Positions 15,580 through 23,591 are shown, counted from the first letter of the stretch. The stretch: DNA of 35,804 nt from Bacteroidales bacterium (GCA_016291135.1 JAEFAE010000030.1:1-35804); one strand, 5' to 3'. Translations and numbers: made by a program. The notes: generated from the sequence alone by a model not told the origin.

Positions 15580-17193
15580 ATGAAAAAGATCAATTTTCTT
15601 CTTGCATGCTTGGCGGTTTTGTTTTTCGTTGGTTGTCAGCCTGAGCCGCCTCAACCCGTGCTGCATGTTTCCTGCGATTCCCTTGTTTTTCATGGTGAAG
15701 AAACCAGGCAGGTGCTGATTACAGCGGAGGGGTTGACGAATACGTTCACTTTCACGTTGTTGGGACCCGATTGGATAGAATCGAATCCCAGTCATGGTTC
15801 TATCGGCAATGAGGATACCGTCGTGGTGAACATTACGTCCCATTTGGATCATGCGCTCTTCTGCTTGGAAGGGGCTCTGAACGTAGAATACAATATAGGA
15901 TGTCACAAGATCGCTTTGAAGGGCTTTCCTGAGGAATTCATGGACTATTCCATGCCGGATACATTGTTTTTCTATTCAGGATGCGACCCGATGCCACTTT
16001 GCATTGCTAACACGGGCAACGTGCCGATTTCCTATTCGATCACTTCGTCGTCTGGAGCGGTAAGCGTACTGCAGACAGAAGGTCAGATCGGGGTGGAAAG
16101 CCAGGTCGAGATTCCCATAAACATTCTTTGGAACCAGGCAGTCGCGGAATCCGATCCCTATTTGTATGTAACGTTGAACGAGAATGTGGTGGATACCGTC
16201 GCAGTGGTTGTCGAGAGGAAACTGATGTTGTCATCGGAGGTCATCGACGCAGAGTATTCCAAAGCCACCGACCTGTTGGTTTTTGTCACCGCCGACGGCA
16301 CGTTAAACATCTATCATCCCTCGCTCAGAACGATTGACGTCGTGCCGCTGTCCTACTACCCGAGGTGTGTATCCATCTCTTCCGATGGAACCAAGGCAGC
16401 GGTGGGTCACGACGGTTATGTGAGCTATGTGGATTTGCAGTCATCCAGTCTGGTTTATACCCATTCCATAGGTTGCAGTGCTTTTGATATCGCATTGGGT
16501 GATAACGGATGGGCGTACATTATCCCTGCCAGAGATCAATGGGTGCAGTTGCATTGCATTCATGTCGCGATCCCGAATGCTACCGACATCCTGGCGGATG
16601 GATTGGTTTATGCTGGATCCAGAACAAAAGCACATCCTTCGGGGAACTCTTTGTATGTTGCCAGCAATGGCCTTTCCCCATCTTATATAGACAAATACAG
16701 TATGGAACAAGGCGCGGCTGAGTTCATGTTTTCATGGCCATACCATGGTAATTATCCTGCAGGTGGGGATTTGTGGTGCTCGGAAGAAGGCAGTCGAGTC
16801 TTCACCAAAGCGGGCACGGTAATAAGGGCTTCTGACATGTCCTATTGTGGTGAACTGCGTTTTGAAGGGGGCACAAGCTATTTCAACAACATCGTCTGGC
16901 TTGAACATCTGGAAAGTGCCAAGCACCTTTATATTTTGTCGGGCTCAAGGGATTGGTATTATAATCCCCACATGCCGTTTGTTTATGTGCATCACTCCGA
17001 CAATTATACATTCGAGGATAAGATCCGATTGGAGGATTACCATGCTTTTGACAGCGAAGGAAACATGACGGCCTATACTCCTGAGCCGTATTTCGTTTTT
17101 GCCAATTCCAACGGTCATGAGCTTTATGTCATTACCAAAGCCTTGGGAACCGAATCGGTGGAATGGGCTGTAGAACTAATTTTATGTGAATGA
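15580..17193 (+). CDS. Lipoprotein with BACON-like N-domain and beta-propeller-like C-part
   Basis: This 537-residue protein has a lipoprotein signal peptide ending FFVGC (Cys19). The following 100 or so residues (LHVSCDSLVFHGEE through SHGSIGNEDTVVVN) look like a BACON-type Ig-like domain, and a similar repeat may follow to about residue 205. From about 215 the sequence has propeller-like blade repeats (LLVFVTADGTLNIYHP, CVSISSDGTKAAVGHDG). It should face the periplasm or cell surface. It is more AT-rich than its neighbours and is inserted between ftsY and rimO. Its stop overlaps the rimO start (ATGA), so rimO translation may depend on it. Ligand or partner is unknown; polysaccharide or protein binding is a guess from domain type. 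Confidence 0.8.
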   Translation: MKKINFLLACLAVLFFVGCQPEPPQPVLHVSCDSLVFHGEETRQVLITAEGLTNTFTFTLLGPDWIESNPSHGSIGNEDTVVVNITSHLDHALFCLEGALNVEYNIGCHKIALKGFPEEFMDYSMPDTLFFYSGCDPMPLCIANTGNVPISYSITSSSGAVSVLQTEGQIGVESQVEIPINILWNQAVAESDPYLYVTLNENVVDTVAVVVERKLMLSSEVIDAEYSKATDLLVFVTADGTLNIYHPSLRTIDVVPLSYYPRCVSISSDGTKAAVGHDGYVSYVDLQSSSLVYTHSIGCSAFDIALGDNGWAYIIPARDQWVQLHCIHVAIPNATDILADGLVYAGSRTKAHPSGNSLYVASNGLSPSYIDKYSMEQGAAEFMFSWPYHGNYPAGGDLWCSEEGSRVFTKAGTVIRASDMSYCGELRFEGGTSYFNNIVWLEHLESAKHLYILSGSRDWYYNPHMPFVYVHHSDNYTFEDKIRLEDYHAFDSEGNMTAYTPEPYFVFANSNGHELYVITKALGTESVEWAVELILCE

Positions 17194-18503
17194 TGAAGAT
17201 GGGTGATTCCGGTAAAAGAGCGGTATTGAACATCGTCACCCTCGGATGCTCCAAAAACAAGGTGGATTCGGAGCATTTGGCGGCATTGCTGGAACACCGT
17301 TATGTGATCCGTCATGACTCGGACCGGCCGTCGGAGGTCGTGATCATCAATACCTGTGGCTTTATCGGCGACGCCCAAGAGGAATCGGTGGATACCATTC
17401 TCGAATATGCCGAGCTGCGCAAGCAGGGAAAGATCAAGAAGCTCTATGTCACCGGCTGCCTTTCCCAACGTTTCAAGAAGGAGTTGCAGGAGGAGATCCA
17501 TGAAGTCGATGGCTTCTATGGGGTGGAAAGCGTCAACCTGATTGCCGCCGACCTCCTCAAGGAGCCGGTGTCGACCGATTACTGCAGCCGTCGGGTGTTG
17601 TCTACGCCCCGACATTACGCCTACCTGAAGATCTCGGAGGGCTGCAACCGCCGTTGCGCCTTCTGTGCCATCCCCTTGATTCGGGGACCGCATGTCTCCG
17701 TGCCGATGGAAGCCTTGCTGGAGGAGGCCCGCCAGCTGGCCCGCCATGGCGTGAAGGAGCTGATCCTCATTGCCCAAGACCTGACCTATTACGGCCACGA
17801 CCTCGATGGCAAATCGCACATCGTGGAGCTCGTGAAAGCGTTGTGCGACATCGAAGGCTTCGAGTGGATCCGTCTGCACTATGGCTATCCGCTGGGGTTC
17901 CCGGATGCGTTGCTCGACCTGATGCGCGAAAACCCCAAGATCTGCCATTACATCGACCTGCCGTTGCAGCACATCAGCACCCATCTCCTGAAGGACATGC
18001 GGCGCGGGGTGGATCGTGAGCAGACCATCGGTTTCGTGGAGAACGTCCGCAAACACGTACCCGACATCGCTTTCCGGACCACCTTCATCGTGGGGTTCCC
18101 AGGGGAGACGGAGGCGGATTTTGAGGAGCTGTGCCAGTTTGTCAGGGACATGCGTTTTGAGCGTGCCGGTGTCTTTGCCTTCTCGCCTGAAGCGGGGACG
18201 CCTGCATACGAGATGCCCGACGATGTGCCCGATGAAGTCAAGCAAGTCCGTGTGGATAAGCTGATGGAAATCCAGCAGAATATTTCCTTGGAAATCAACG
18301 GCCAACGGGTGGGAAGGACGGAAAAAGTGCTCATCGACCGCTTGGAAGGCGACTATTATGTCGGTCGTTCGCAATACGACTCGCCCGAGGTGGACGACGA
18401 GATCCTGATTCCGGCTACGCAGGAGCTGCGCATCGGTGCGTTCTATCAAACCAAGATCACCCAAGCCGACTATTTCGATTGTTATGCCGAAGTGCTGTCT
18501 TGA
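17190..18503 (+). CDS. rimO: Ribosomal protein S12 methylthiotransferase RimO
   Basis: This 437-residue radical SAM methylthiotransferase adds a methylthio group to an aspartate of ribosomal protein S12. The N-terminal UPF0004 domain has Cys20, Cys56 and Cys90 (TLGCSKNK, INTCGF, VTGC) for the auxiliary cluster. The radical SAM motif is GCNRRCAFC (Cys152, 156, 159). LPLQHIS and a C-terminal TRAM region (EVDDEILIPATQ) follow. The motif CAIPLIRG and the S12-type context favour RimO over the tRNA enzyme MiaB. Two adjacent ATG codons (17190 and 17193) are possible starts, and both overlap the upstream lipoprotein stop. Confidence 0.93.
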   Translation: MMKMGDSGKRAVLNIVTLGCSKNKVDSEHLAALLEHRYVIRHDSDRPSEVVIINTCGFIGDAQEESVDTILEYAELRKQGKIKKLYVTGCLSQRFKKELQEEIHEVDGFYGVESVNLIAADLLKEPVSTDYCSRRVLSTPRHYAYLKISEGCNRRCAFCAIPLIRGPHVSVPMEALLEEARQLARHGVKELILIAQDLTYYGHDLDGKSHIVELVKALCDIEGFEWIRLHYGYPLGFPDALLDLMRENPKICHYIDLPLQHISTHLLKDMRRGVDREQTIGFVENVRKHVPDIAFRTTFIVGFPGETEADFEELCQFVRDMRFERAGVFAFSPEAGTPAYEMPDDVPDEVKQVRVDKLMEIQQNISLEINGQRVGRTEKVLIDRLEGDYYVGRSQYDSPEVDDEILIPATQELRIGAFYQTKITQADYFDCYAEVLS

Positions 18504-18589
18504 TCTGGTACGTTTCTTGATGCATTAATTCTTTTCGTTTGCTCATACCAAACAGATACTTTTTTCGTTGTGCTATAAAACGTTCGAAC

Positions 18590-19525
18590 ATGCGGTTTTG
18601 GAATGGCCTAAAGGTTTTTGTCAAGGGGCTGCTGATGGGTGCCGTCAATGTGGTCCCCATCTCCAGTGGGGCCATCGCCTTGGTGCTCGGCGTTTTTGAG
18701 CGCTTTATCAACTCCATCAAGGCGCTGAATCACAAGAATTTCAAGTATCTCTTCAAAGGGGAGTTCACGGAGTTTGGCCGTAGGACGGATTTCCGTTTCT
18801 TTGTCACCCTCGTGTTGGGCGTGATGGTGGGGATGGTGTTCACCGCGCTCTTCCTAAAGCAGGTGCTGAAGTCGTACGAGGTCTTCGTATGGGCCTTTTT
18901 CATCGGCTTGATCATCGCCTCGGTCATCAATGTGATGAAAAGCATCGAGAAGGTGAGTGTCAAGAACATCCTCATCTTGGTGATCGGTTTTGTGGTCTCT
19001 TTCCTGCTGTCCATTCACTTGAACCCGGTCTCCAACGATAGTTTCCTGTACCTCTTCATCTGTGGCATGGTAGGTGCCACAGGCATGGTCGTCCCGGGAA
19101 TCTCCGGCTCGCACCTGATGCTGTTGATGGGCAACTACGAGCTGATCGTCACCCATGCCATCCCTGCCCTGACCAAGTCGGCCACCTTCATGGAGGGCTT
19201 CCGTGTCCTGTTGCCATTTGCCTTGGGATCGATTGTCAGCATCGTGAGTTTCTCCTATCTGCTTTCCTGGCTGATGCGGGATTTCCGCAACGAGACCCTG
19301 TCGGCCATGTCGGGATTCATGCTGGGCAGCTTGCCGGTGGTGTATCCATGGAAAGAGCCTTCGGCAGACATGCTGGACTATGTCTTCCATCTGCCCACCA
19401 TCGACGGGGCGTTTTTCGTTTCCCTGCTGATGGCCGCGGTGGGTTTCTTCGCCGTCTATATGCTGAATGGTGCGGTCCGCCGCGAGGAGAAGCGGAAGCG
19501 GACCCGTGTGCATCACATTGGATAG
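18590..19525 (+). CDS. DUF368 family membrane protein (PopT-type undecaprenyl-phosphate translocase)
   Basis: This 311-residue polytopic protein starts MRFWNGLKVFVKGLLMGAVN and contains VVPISSGAIALVLGVFERFI and GMVVPGISGSHLMLLMGNYE, both hallmarks of DUF368. Members of this family have been shown to recycle undecaprenyl phosphate across the cytoplasmic membrane (PopT). The same role is inferred here, supporting cell-wall and surface-glycan synthesis. About eight to nine hydrophobic segments are visible. An in-frame ATG 17 codons upstream would add a non-conserved, positively charged tail and is not preferred. The gene meets the minus-strand hydrogenase-like gene tail to tail with 6 bases between stop codons. 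A Lys/Arg-rich C-terminus (RREEKRKRTRVHH) should be cytoplasmic. Confidence 0.88.
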   Translation: MRFWNGLKVFVKGLLMGAVNVVPISSGAIALVLGVFERFINSIKALNHKNFKYLFKGEFTEFGRRTDFRFFVTLVLGVMVGMVFTALFLKQVLKSYEVFVWAFFIGLIIASVINVMKSIEKVSVKNILILVIGFVVSFLLSIHLNPVSNDSFLYLFICGMVGATGMVVPGISGSHLMLLMGNYELIVTHAIPALTKSATFMEGFRVLLPFALGSIVSIVSFSYLLSWLMRDFRNETLSAMSGFMLGSLPVVYPWKEPSADMLDYVFHLPTIDGAFFVSLLMAAVGFFAVYMLNGAVRREEKRKRTRVHHIG

Positions 19526-19531
19526 TGCGGT

Positions 19532-20815
19532 TTATTCCTGTTTCATGAAGATGCAGTCGCTGAGCTTGGCTTCGTTCATGACGATGTCGCGCGCCAGTGC
19601 ATCGCAGGTAGGGGCGCCGCATACACCACAGTCTTTCTGGGGCAGCTTGGCCCGAAGTTCGTTGATGCGTTTCATCTTGTCCAGTGCTTGGGAGATGTCC
19701 TCGTCGAGGACCAGCATGGAACGGGGGTTGATTTCGCCTACCTTCGCATTGTTGTTCAGGTAGTTGCGTTCGCTTTCCACCTCGTGGTCCTTGGCTTGTT
19801 CGCCACGGCGCTCGCGGTCGGCCACCTTGCGGGCCCTGGCGAAGATGCGTTCGCACATCAGGAAACGGTTGTCGCAGGTGAGGATGCCGCCGGGGCAGCT
19901 CTGGTCGCAGGCGCGGAGTTCCAGGAAGTCGACGTCTTCGATCTCGTCGTTTTCCACCTTCTCTAGGAACTCGATCACGTTGTGGATCTCGTCGATGGAG
20001 TAGGAGTGCTTGGCGTTCGACAGGCGGCGTTCCCCATTGGTGAGGGAGGTCAATACGCTGTCGGCGGAAAGTTGCGAAACTGGCAGTTTCACTTCCTTGA
20101 AGCCCTTGCCTTGTTCCTTGATGCGTTTGAAGACCCGGTTGAAGAGCGAGTCCATGTTGATGACCCCGTCCACCAAGGAACGCTCCTCGCCGACGGGGCT
20201 TTTCACCGCGGCGATCTTCGCCGCGCAGGGGGTGATATAGAAGATGCCGATGTCGTCGGGGCTGTAGGACTCGTCTTTCTGGATCTTGCGGCGGATGAAC
20301 ATGGCCGTCAAGTCGATGGGTGCCTTGAGGGGGATCAGGTTCTCCACCAGTCCGGGGAACTTGACTTGGATGAGCCGCACGATGGCCGGGCAGAAAGTGG
20401 AGATGAGGGGCCGGATGTCGGGATGCTCGGCGGCATACCGGTTCTTGGCCTCGGTATAGATCGGGACGGTCGCCTCTGTCTCGATGACATGCGTGAATCC
20501 GATTTCATGGAGGATCTGGTAGATCCGCGACACGGTGACGTCGTTCGGGAACTGCCCCATGAACACCGAGGGTACCAGGGCCACCCGGCAATTGAAGTTG
20601 AAGATGGAGTCGAAGTCGTCCTGTTGGATGTAGATGGCTTTGGTAGGGCATACCTTGAAGCAGTTGCCGCAGTCGATGCAGCGGTCGGGGTAGAGCACGG
20701 CCTTGCCGTTGCGGACCCGTAACGCCTCGGTGGGGCAAGCCTTCATGCAGTGCGAACAGCCGATGCAGGCGTCTTCGTCGAGGGTCAGCGCGTGAAAAAA
20801 TGGTGTCTTGTCCAT
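19532..20815 (-). CDS. Sensory-type [FeFe]-hydrogenase homologue with extra Fe-S domain
   Basis: The 427 residues begin with two [4Fe-4S] ferredoxin motifs (Cys17/20/23/27 and 46/49/52/56). An H-cluster domain follows. All four H-cluster cysteines are present: STFCPAIV (Cys142), TPCAAK (Cys197) and ACDQSCPGG (Cys303, Cys307). The residue before Cys142 is Phe, where catalytic enzymes have the proton-relay Cys (TSCCPGW). A C-terminal Fe-S domain CGVCGAPTC with a later Cys421 ends the protein. No PAS domain is present, unlike HydS sensors. It is the last gene of an operon of ATPase, DRTGG and PHP genes and probably acts as an H2 or redox sensor rather than a fast hydrogenase. The catalytic HydABC operon lies 6 kb away. 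Confidence 0.85.
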   Translation of the reverse strand: MDKTPFFHALTLDEDACIGCSHCMKACPTEALRVRNGKAVLYPDRCIDCGNCFKVCPTKAIYIQQDDFDSIFNFNCRVALVPSVFMGQFPNDVTVSRIYQILHEIGFTHVIETEATVPIYTEAKNRYAAEHPDIRPLISTFCPAIVRLIQVKFPGLVENLIPLKAPIDLTAMFIRRKIQKDESYSPDDIGIFYITPCAAKIAAVKSPVGEERSLVDGVINMDSLFNRVFKRIKEQGKGFKEVKLPVSQLSADSVLTSLTNGERRLSNAKHSYSIDEIHNVIEFLEKVENDEIEDVDFLELRACDQSCPGGILTCDNRFLMCERIFARARKVADRERRGEQAKDHEVESERNYLNNNAKVGEINPRSMLVLDEDISQALDKMKRINELRAKLPQKDCGVCGAPTCDALARDIVMNEAKLSDCIFMKQE

Positions 20816-20848
20816 GATTCTTTCTCCTATCTTCTGTCTTCTGACTAC

Positions 20849-21259
20849 TTAAAAATGTACCTCCATCTCGACGGTGGTGCCGACACCGACGGTGGACTGG
20901 ACGTCGAGGCGGTCGACGTTCTTGCGTATGTTGGGCAAGCCCATGCCCGCACCGAATCCCATGTTGCGCACTTCGGGCGAGGCGGTGGAGTTTCCTTCCT
21001 GCATGGCCCATTCGATGTCAGGGATGCCCGGGCCTTTGTCCACGACCTTGACGATGATCTTGTCGGCTTCGATGTCGGCGTAGATCATGCCTCCGTAGGC
21101 GTGGGCGATGGCGTTGACTTCGGCTTCGTAGAGTGCGACGACCACCCGTTTCACGATCTGGGGGTTGACGTTGAGTTGTTTCAAGGTCTTCTTGATGGCG
21201 CTCGATGCGGCTCCGGCGTTCACAAAGTCCGCTTCAAAAACTTGGTATTCGAGATGCAT
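20849..21259 (-). CDS. Anti-sigma-factor-like HATPase (RsbW/SpoIIAB type)
   Basis: This 136-residue stand-alone GHKL ATPase domain has an N-box EAEVNAIAHAYGG (Glu45, Asn49), a G1 box DKGPGIPD and a G2 box GFGAGMGLPN. It ends TTVEMEVHF as in RsbW-type serine kinases/anti-sigma factors. It lacks any sensor or dimerisation/His-phosphotransfer domain. The start at 21259 gives the conserved N-terminus; an upstream in-frame ATG would add 29 residues reading into the preceding gene. It lies 33 bases before the hydrogenase-like gene in the same operon, a pairing often seen with sensory [FeFe] hydrogenases. It may pass the H2 or redox signal to a target protein by phosphorylation or sequestration. No target is visible in the window. 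Confidence 0.85.
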   Translation of the reverse strand: MHLEYQVFEADFVNAGAASSAIKKTLKQLNVNPQIVKRVVVALYEAEVNAIAHAYGGMIYADIEADKIIVKVVDKGPGIPDIEWAMQEGNSTASPEVRNMGFGAGMGLPNIRKNVDRLDVQSTVGVGTTVEMEVHF

Positions 21260-21281
21260 GGCGTTTCGTTTTGGTTGGACA

Positions 21282-21626
21282 TTAGAAAATGGGCAGCATG
21301 CCCGCTTTGAAGAGCAGACCGCAGGCCTTGAACATGGAGAAGTCACATTCCATGACGACCATGCCCTCGTCTTCGGCCTCTTCGATCATCTCTTCCGAGG
21401 CCTTTTTGCGACGCACCAGGACGATGATGTCGAGGTTGCCCATCTCGCAGGTGCGGATGGTCTGCATGTTGCACAGGCCGGTGAGAATCACGGGGTTGTA
21501 GTCGCCCAAGGTGAGCACGTCGCTCATCAGGTCGGAGGCAAAGGCCGTTTCATGTTCTTCGTTCAGGCGGTCGTGCCCGCAGAGGACCTTGGCCTCCAGC
21601 AAATCGGCAATTTCTTTGAGGGTCAT
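21282..21626 (-). CDS. DRTGG domain protein (second copy)
   Basis: This 114-residue protein starts MTLKEIADLLEAKVLCG and contains ASDLMSDVLTL and TGLCNMQTIRTCEMG, consistent with a single DRTGG domain. These small domains occur beside CBS domains, in Pta and in [FeFe]-hydrogenase gene clusters; their ligand is not established. It is distantly related to the DRTGG protein that starts this operon (23050-23385). Both share the AKVLCG / LKVLSG start and a SDLLSDV-like segment, suggesting an old duplication. It has one extra feature, a Glu-rich stretch EEMIEEAEDEG. It is separated from the upstream ATPase gene by about 90 bases that hold a REP-like repeat. Confidence 0.8.
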   Translation of the reverse strand: MTLKEIADLLEAKVLCGHDRLNEEHETAFASDLMSDVLTLGDYNPVILTGLCNMQTIRTCEMGNLDIIVLVRRKKASEEMIEEAEDEGMVVMECDFSMFKACGLLFKAGMLPIF

Positions 21627-21666
21627 TTTTCTTTATGTTTTTTATTGATCTTTCTGTTTTGTCTCA

Positions 21667-21711
21667 GGGCTTTCAGCCCGTGGTTACCGACAGCGCACTC
21701 CGATGGGGTGC
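21667..21711 (-). repeat. REP-like two-hairpin element, copy D (inverted, inside operon)
   Basis: Read on the minus strand it begins with hairpin CACCCC-atc-GGAGTG, continues TGTCGGTAACCACGG and ends with hairpin GGGCT-gaa-AGCCC. It has the same hairpin-linker-hairpin order as copies A to C. It sits between two cotranscribed genes of the hydrogenase-sensor operon. It could therefore affect transcript folding or stability. Confidence 0.65.
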
Positions 21712-21717
21712 CACCGT

Positions 21718-22266
21718 TCAATCGTTATAATGGATTTCTTTCAGATTCTCCTGGATCATCTCCTTGAGATACTTCATGATATGGACGTCGTTCATGGGCA
21801 TCCCGTCGAGGGCTTCCTTCACCTCGTCGGTGTCGAACACGAACTCGCCTTCGTCGGTGATGTGGGTGTAGATGAAATGGATGTCCTGATGGGCCGAGAA
21901 CAGCATCACCAAGGAGCCTGCCAAGTCGCCCATGGGGGGACGGTCGATGTGGTCGTGCTGGAACCAGAAATGGAGCACGGTGCCCTTGCCGACCTCACTC
22001 TCAATGTGCATGCCGCCCCCCATGTTCTCGGTGTTCATCTTGATCAACGGCAGTCCCAACCCCACCTTGCGGGTGGTGCGTGAAGTGGTCCATGGGTCGG
22101 TCACCTTGGCCAGGAACTCGGGGGTCATGCCCTTACCGTTGTCCTTGATGGTGAAGTCGTAGACGTTGTCTTTGAGGCTGTCCTTGATGGTCAGCTCCAC
22201 CAGGGTCGAGTTGGCCGCGGTCGAGTTTTCCATCAGGTCGTATACGTGCATGGCTAATTCTTTCAT
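21718..22266 (-). CDS. HATPase (GHKL) protein with C-terminal extension, no kinase phosphotransfer domain
   Basis: This 182-residue protein starts with a GHKL ATPase domain. The N-box is MHVYDLMENSTAANST, the G1 box DNGKGMTPE, the G2 box KVGLGLPLIK, and GTVLHFWF follows near residue 105. There is no upstream sensor or His-containing dimerisation domain. The C-terminal 75 residues (from about DRPPMGDLAGSL) form a separate, acidic segment of unknown fold. It lies six bases downstream of the PHP gene in the operon that ends with the hydrogenase-like sensor. It is probably part of a partner-switching or phosphorelay system built from split parts. Which protein it phosphorylates, if any, is not visible. 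Confidence 0.85.
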   Translation of the reverse strand: MKELAMHVYDLMENSTAANSTLVELTIKDSLKDNVYDFTIKDNGKGMTPEFLAKVTDPWTTSRTTRKVGLGLPLIKMNTENMGGGMHIESEVGKGTVLHFWFQHDHIDRPPMGDLAGSLVMLFSAHQDIHFIYTHITDEGEFVFDTDEVKEALDGMPMNDVHIMKYLKEMIQENLKEIHYND

Positions 22267-22272
22267 AATATT

Positions 22273-23049
22273 CTATCCATAAAGGAGTTGCAGTTTTTCG
22301 TTGGGTTCGGTGTCGATGTAGCGTCCGTCCTCGCCGTGGAGGGTCTTGCGGAACTCGTCGAAGGTCTTGTCGTACATGTGGAGCACGCAGTGCACCTCGC
22401 CGATGATGTGGAGGAAGTGGGCGTCGCTGCTTTTGGTGAAGTTGAACTTCTTGAGGTAGGCGTATTTCTTCAGGAAGTCTTCTTTCTTGACGTGTTTGGA
22501 GATCTCCAGGGCATCCGCCTTGATGTCGGGTGGGACGAAACCCAGTTGGCTCACCAAGCTGCTGGCGGGTTTGTTGACATGGGCGGGGACAAAAAGTCCA
22601 CCGATCCGATGCACCACGTCGTACAGCTCGTCGAGGTCGGCGTCCAAGGCAGACCAAAGCAGCCACTCCTCTTCGCCTTCGACTTCCTCGTTTTCATCCA
22701 CGATGAGCTGGTAGCCGAACTTCTCCTCGTCCAAGGGGATGTGGGGCAGGTGCGCGTCCAGGAATTCCTGGAACTTGTCCAGCTGTTCGTCGGTCTCGAA
22801 GTAGGCGAGGGCATGGGCTTCCTCCTGGGTGGTAATCTCTACGCCACCGATGACGAGGATGCCGTTTTCGCGTCCGATCTTTTGGGTCACCTTCACCTGC
22901 CTTGTCGTGTTATGGTCGCAGATGGCGATGACGTCGAGATGGAGTTTCTTGGCTTGTTCCACGATGGCTGAGGGACTCATATAGAGGTCGCCGCACGGTG
23001 AGAGTACCGTGTGGATATGGAGGTCGGCTCTATATGCGTTCAATTCCAT
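22273..23049 (-). CDS. PHP domain metal-dependent phosphoesterase
   Basis: This 258-residue PHP-superfamily protein has metal-site motifs RADLHIHTVLSPCGD (His11, His13), AICDHNT (Asp45-His46), GGVEITT (Glu near 70) and SSDAHFL towards the C-terminus. Such stand-alone PHP proteins hydrolyse phosphate esters or nucleotides. The substrate is unknown here. A Glu-rich insert (DENEEVEGEEEW) is present near residues 118-130. It starts one base after the stop of the upstream DRTGG gene and is followed 6 bases later by an ATPase gene, so the three are one transcript. PHP genes in this position recur in [FeFe]-hydrogenase sensor clusters of anaerobes, which suggests a role in signalling or cofactor handling, by inference. 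Confidence 0.85.
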   Translation of the reverse strand: MELNAYRADLHIHTVLSPCGDLYMSPSAIVEQAKKLHLDVIAICDHNTTRQVKVTQKIGRENGILVIGGVEITTQEEAHALAYFETDEQLDKFQEFLDAHLPHIPLDEEKFGYQLIVDENEEVEGEEEWLLWSALDADLDELYDVVHRIGGLFVPAHVNKPASSLVSQLGFVPPDIKADALEISKHVKKEDFLKKYAYLKKFNFTKSSDAHFLHIIGEVHCVLHMYDKTFDEFRKTLHGEDGRYIDTEPNEKLQLLYG

Positions 23050-23385
23050 TTACTCGTGTAACAGGTTGTAGACCAATCCGGCGATTTCGTAGGTGGGAAG
23101 GTTGGTCTGCAGGATGGGCAGGTCTTCCTCGTTGCTCTGTTCGATGGTCTCGTCGTTGGGGACCAGATTCTTCACCAGGATGATGCAGGCCATCTCTTTG
23201 AGGGAGGCCACGGCCATCACGTTCTTGTGCGTCTGGAGAGTGATCCAGATGTTGCCTTCCATGGCGTTGCCCATCACGTCGCTGAGCAGGTCGCTGATGT
23301 AGCAGCCATCGATTTCGCGATCCAGGCCGTTGGCGCCGGAGAGGACTTTCAGTCCGAGTTTATCAACTAACTCTTGTACTTTCAT
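23050..23385 (-). CDS. DRTGG domain protein (first gene of sensor operon)
   Basis: This 111-residue protein starts MKVQELVDKLGLKVLSGANG and continues ISDLLSDVMGNAMEGNIWIT, as in DRTGG-domain proteins. It is the first gene of the minus-strand operon that leads through PHP, HATPase, DRTGG and HATPase genes to the hydrogenase-like sensor. An in-frame ATG 11 codons upstream lies inside the -7 promoter element and is therefore rejected as a start. Ligand and partner are unknown; an adenosine-nucleotide ligand is possible from domain associations. Confidence 0.8.
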   Translation of the reverse strand: MKVQELVDKLGLKVLSGANGLDREIDGCYISDLLSDVMGNAMEGNIWITLQTHKNVMAVASLKEMACIILVKNLVPNDETIEQSNEEDLPILQTNLPTYEIAGLVYNLLHE

Positions 23386-23414
23386 GTTTTGATTCGTTTT
23401 AAAAAATGGTAAGC

Positions 23415-23423
23415 GCAAAGTTA
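23415..23423 (-). promoter_or_regulatory. -7 element of the hydrogenase-sensor operon
   Basis: The minus strand reads TAACTTTGC, an exact match to TAnnTTTGC, 29 bases upstream of the first DRTGG gene. Two ATTAGAA heptamers lie 45-74 bases upstream of it (23468-23474 and 23483-23489) and resemble the half-sites in front of the hyd operon. Confidence 0.65.
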
Positions 23424-23516
23424 GTAAAAAACTTGGTAAAATGATGCTTTTTCAAAGATTATTTTGGATTAGAACAAAATTAATTAGAAATGATGACGTT
23501 ATTAAAATAGTTTCGC

Positions 23517-23525
23517 TATCTTTGC
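23517..23525 (+). promoter_or_regulatory. Upstream -7 element for the toxin-antitoxin pair
   Basis: TATCTTTGC is an exact -7 match, about 90 bases upstream of the antitoxin start. Together with the next element it gives two possible tandem promoters. Confidence 0.5.
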
Positions 23526-23582
23526 ATCGTTAGTTTTAAAAAAAAAGTTGAAAATGATGACGCAACATTGAGAAAAACTGGT

Positions 23583-23591
23583 TACCTTTGC
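23583..23591 (+). promoter_or_regulatory. Proximal -7 element for the toxin-antitoxin pair
   Basis: TACCTTTGC is an exact -7 match. A transcript starting just after it would begin at or within a few bases of the ATG at 23599. That favours the next in-frame ATG (23617) as start or implies a leaderless message. Confidence 0.5.
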
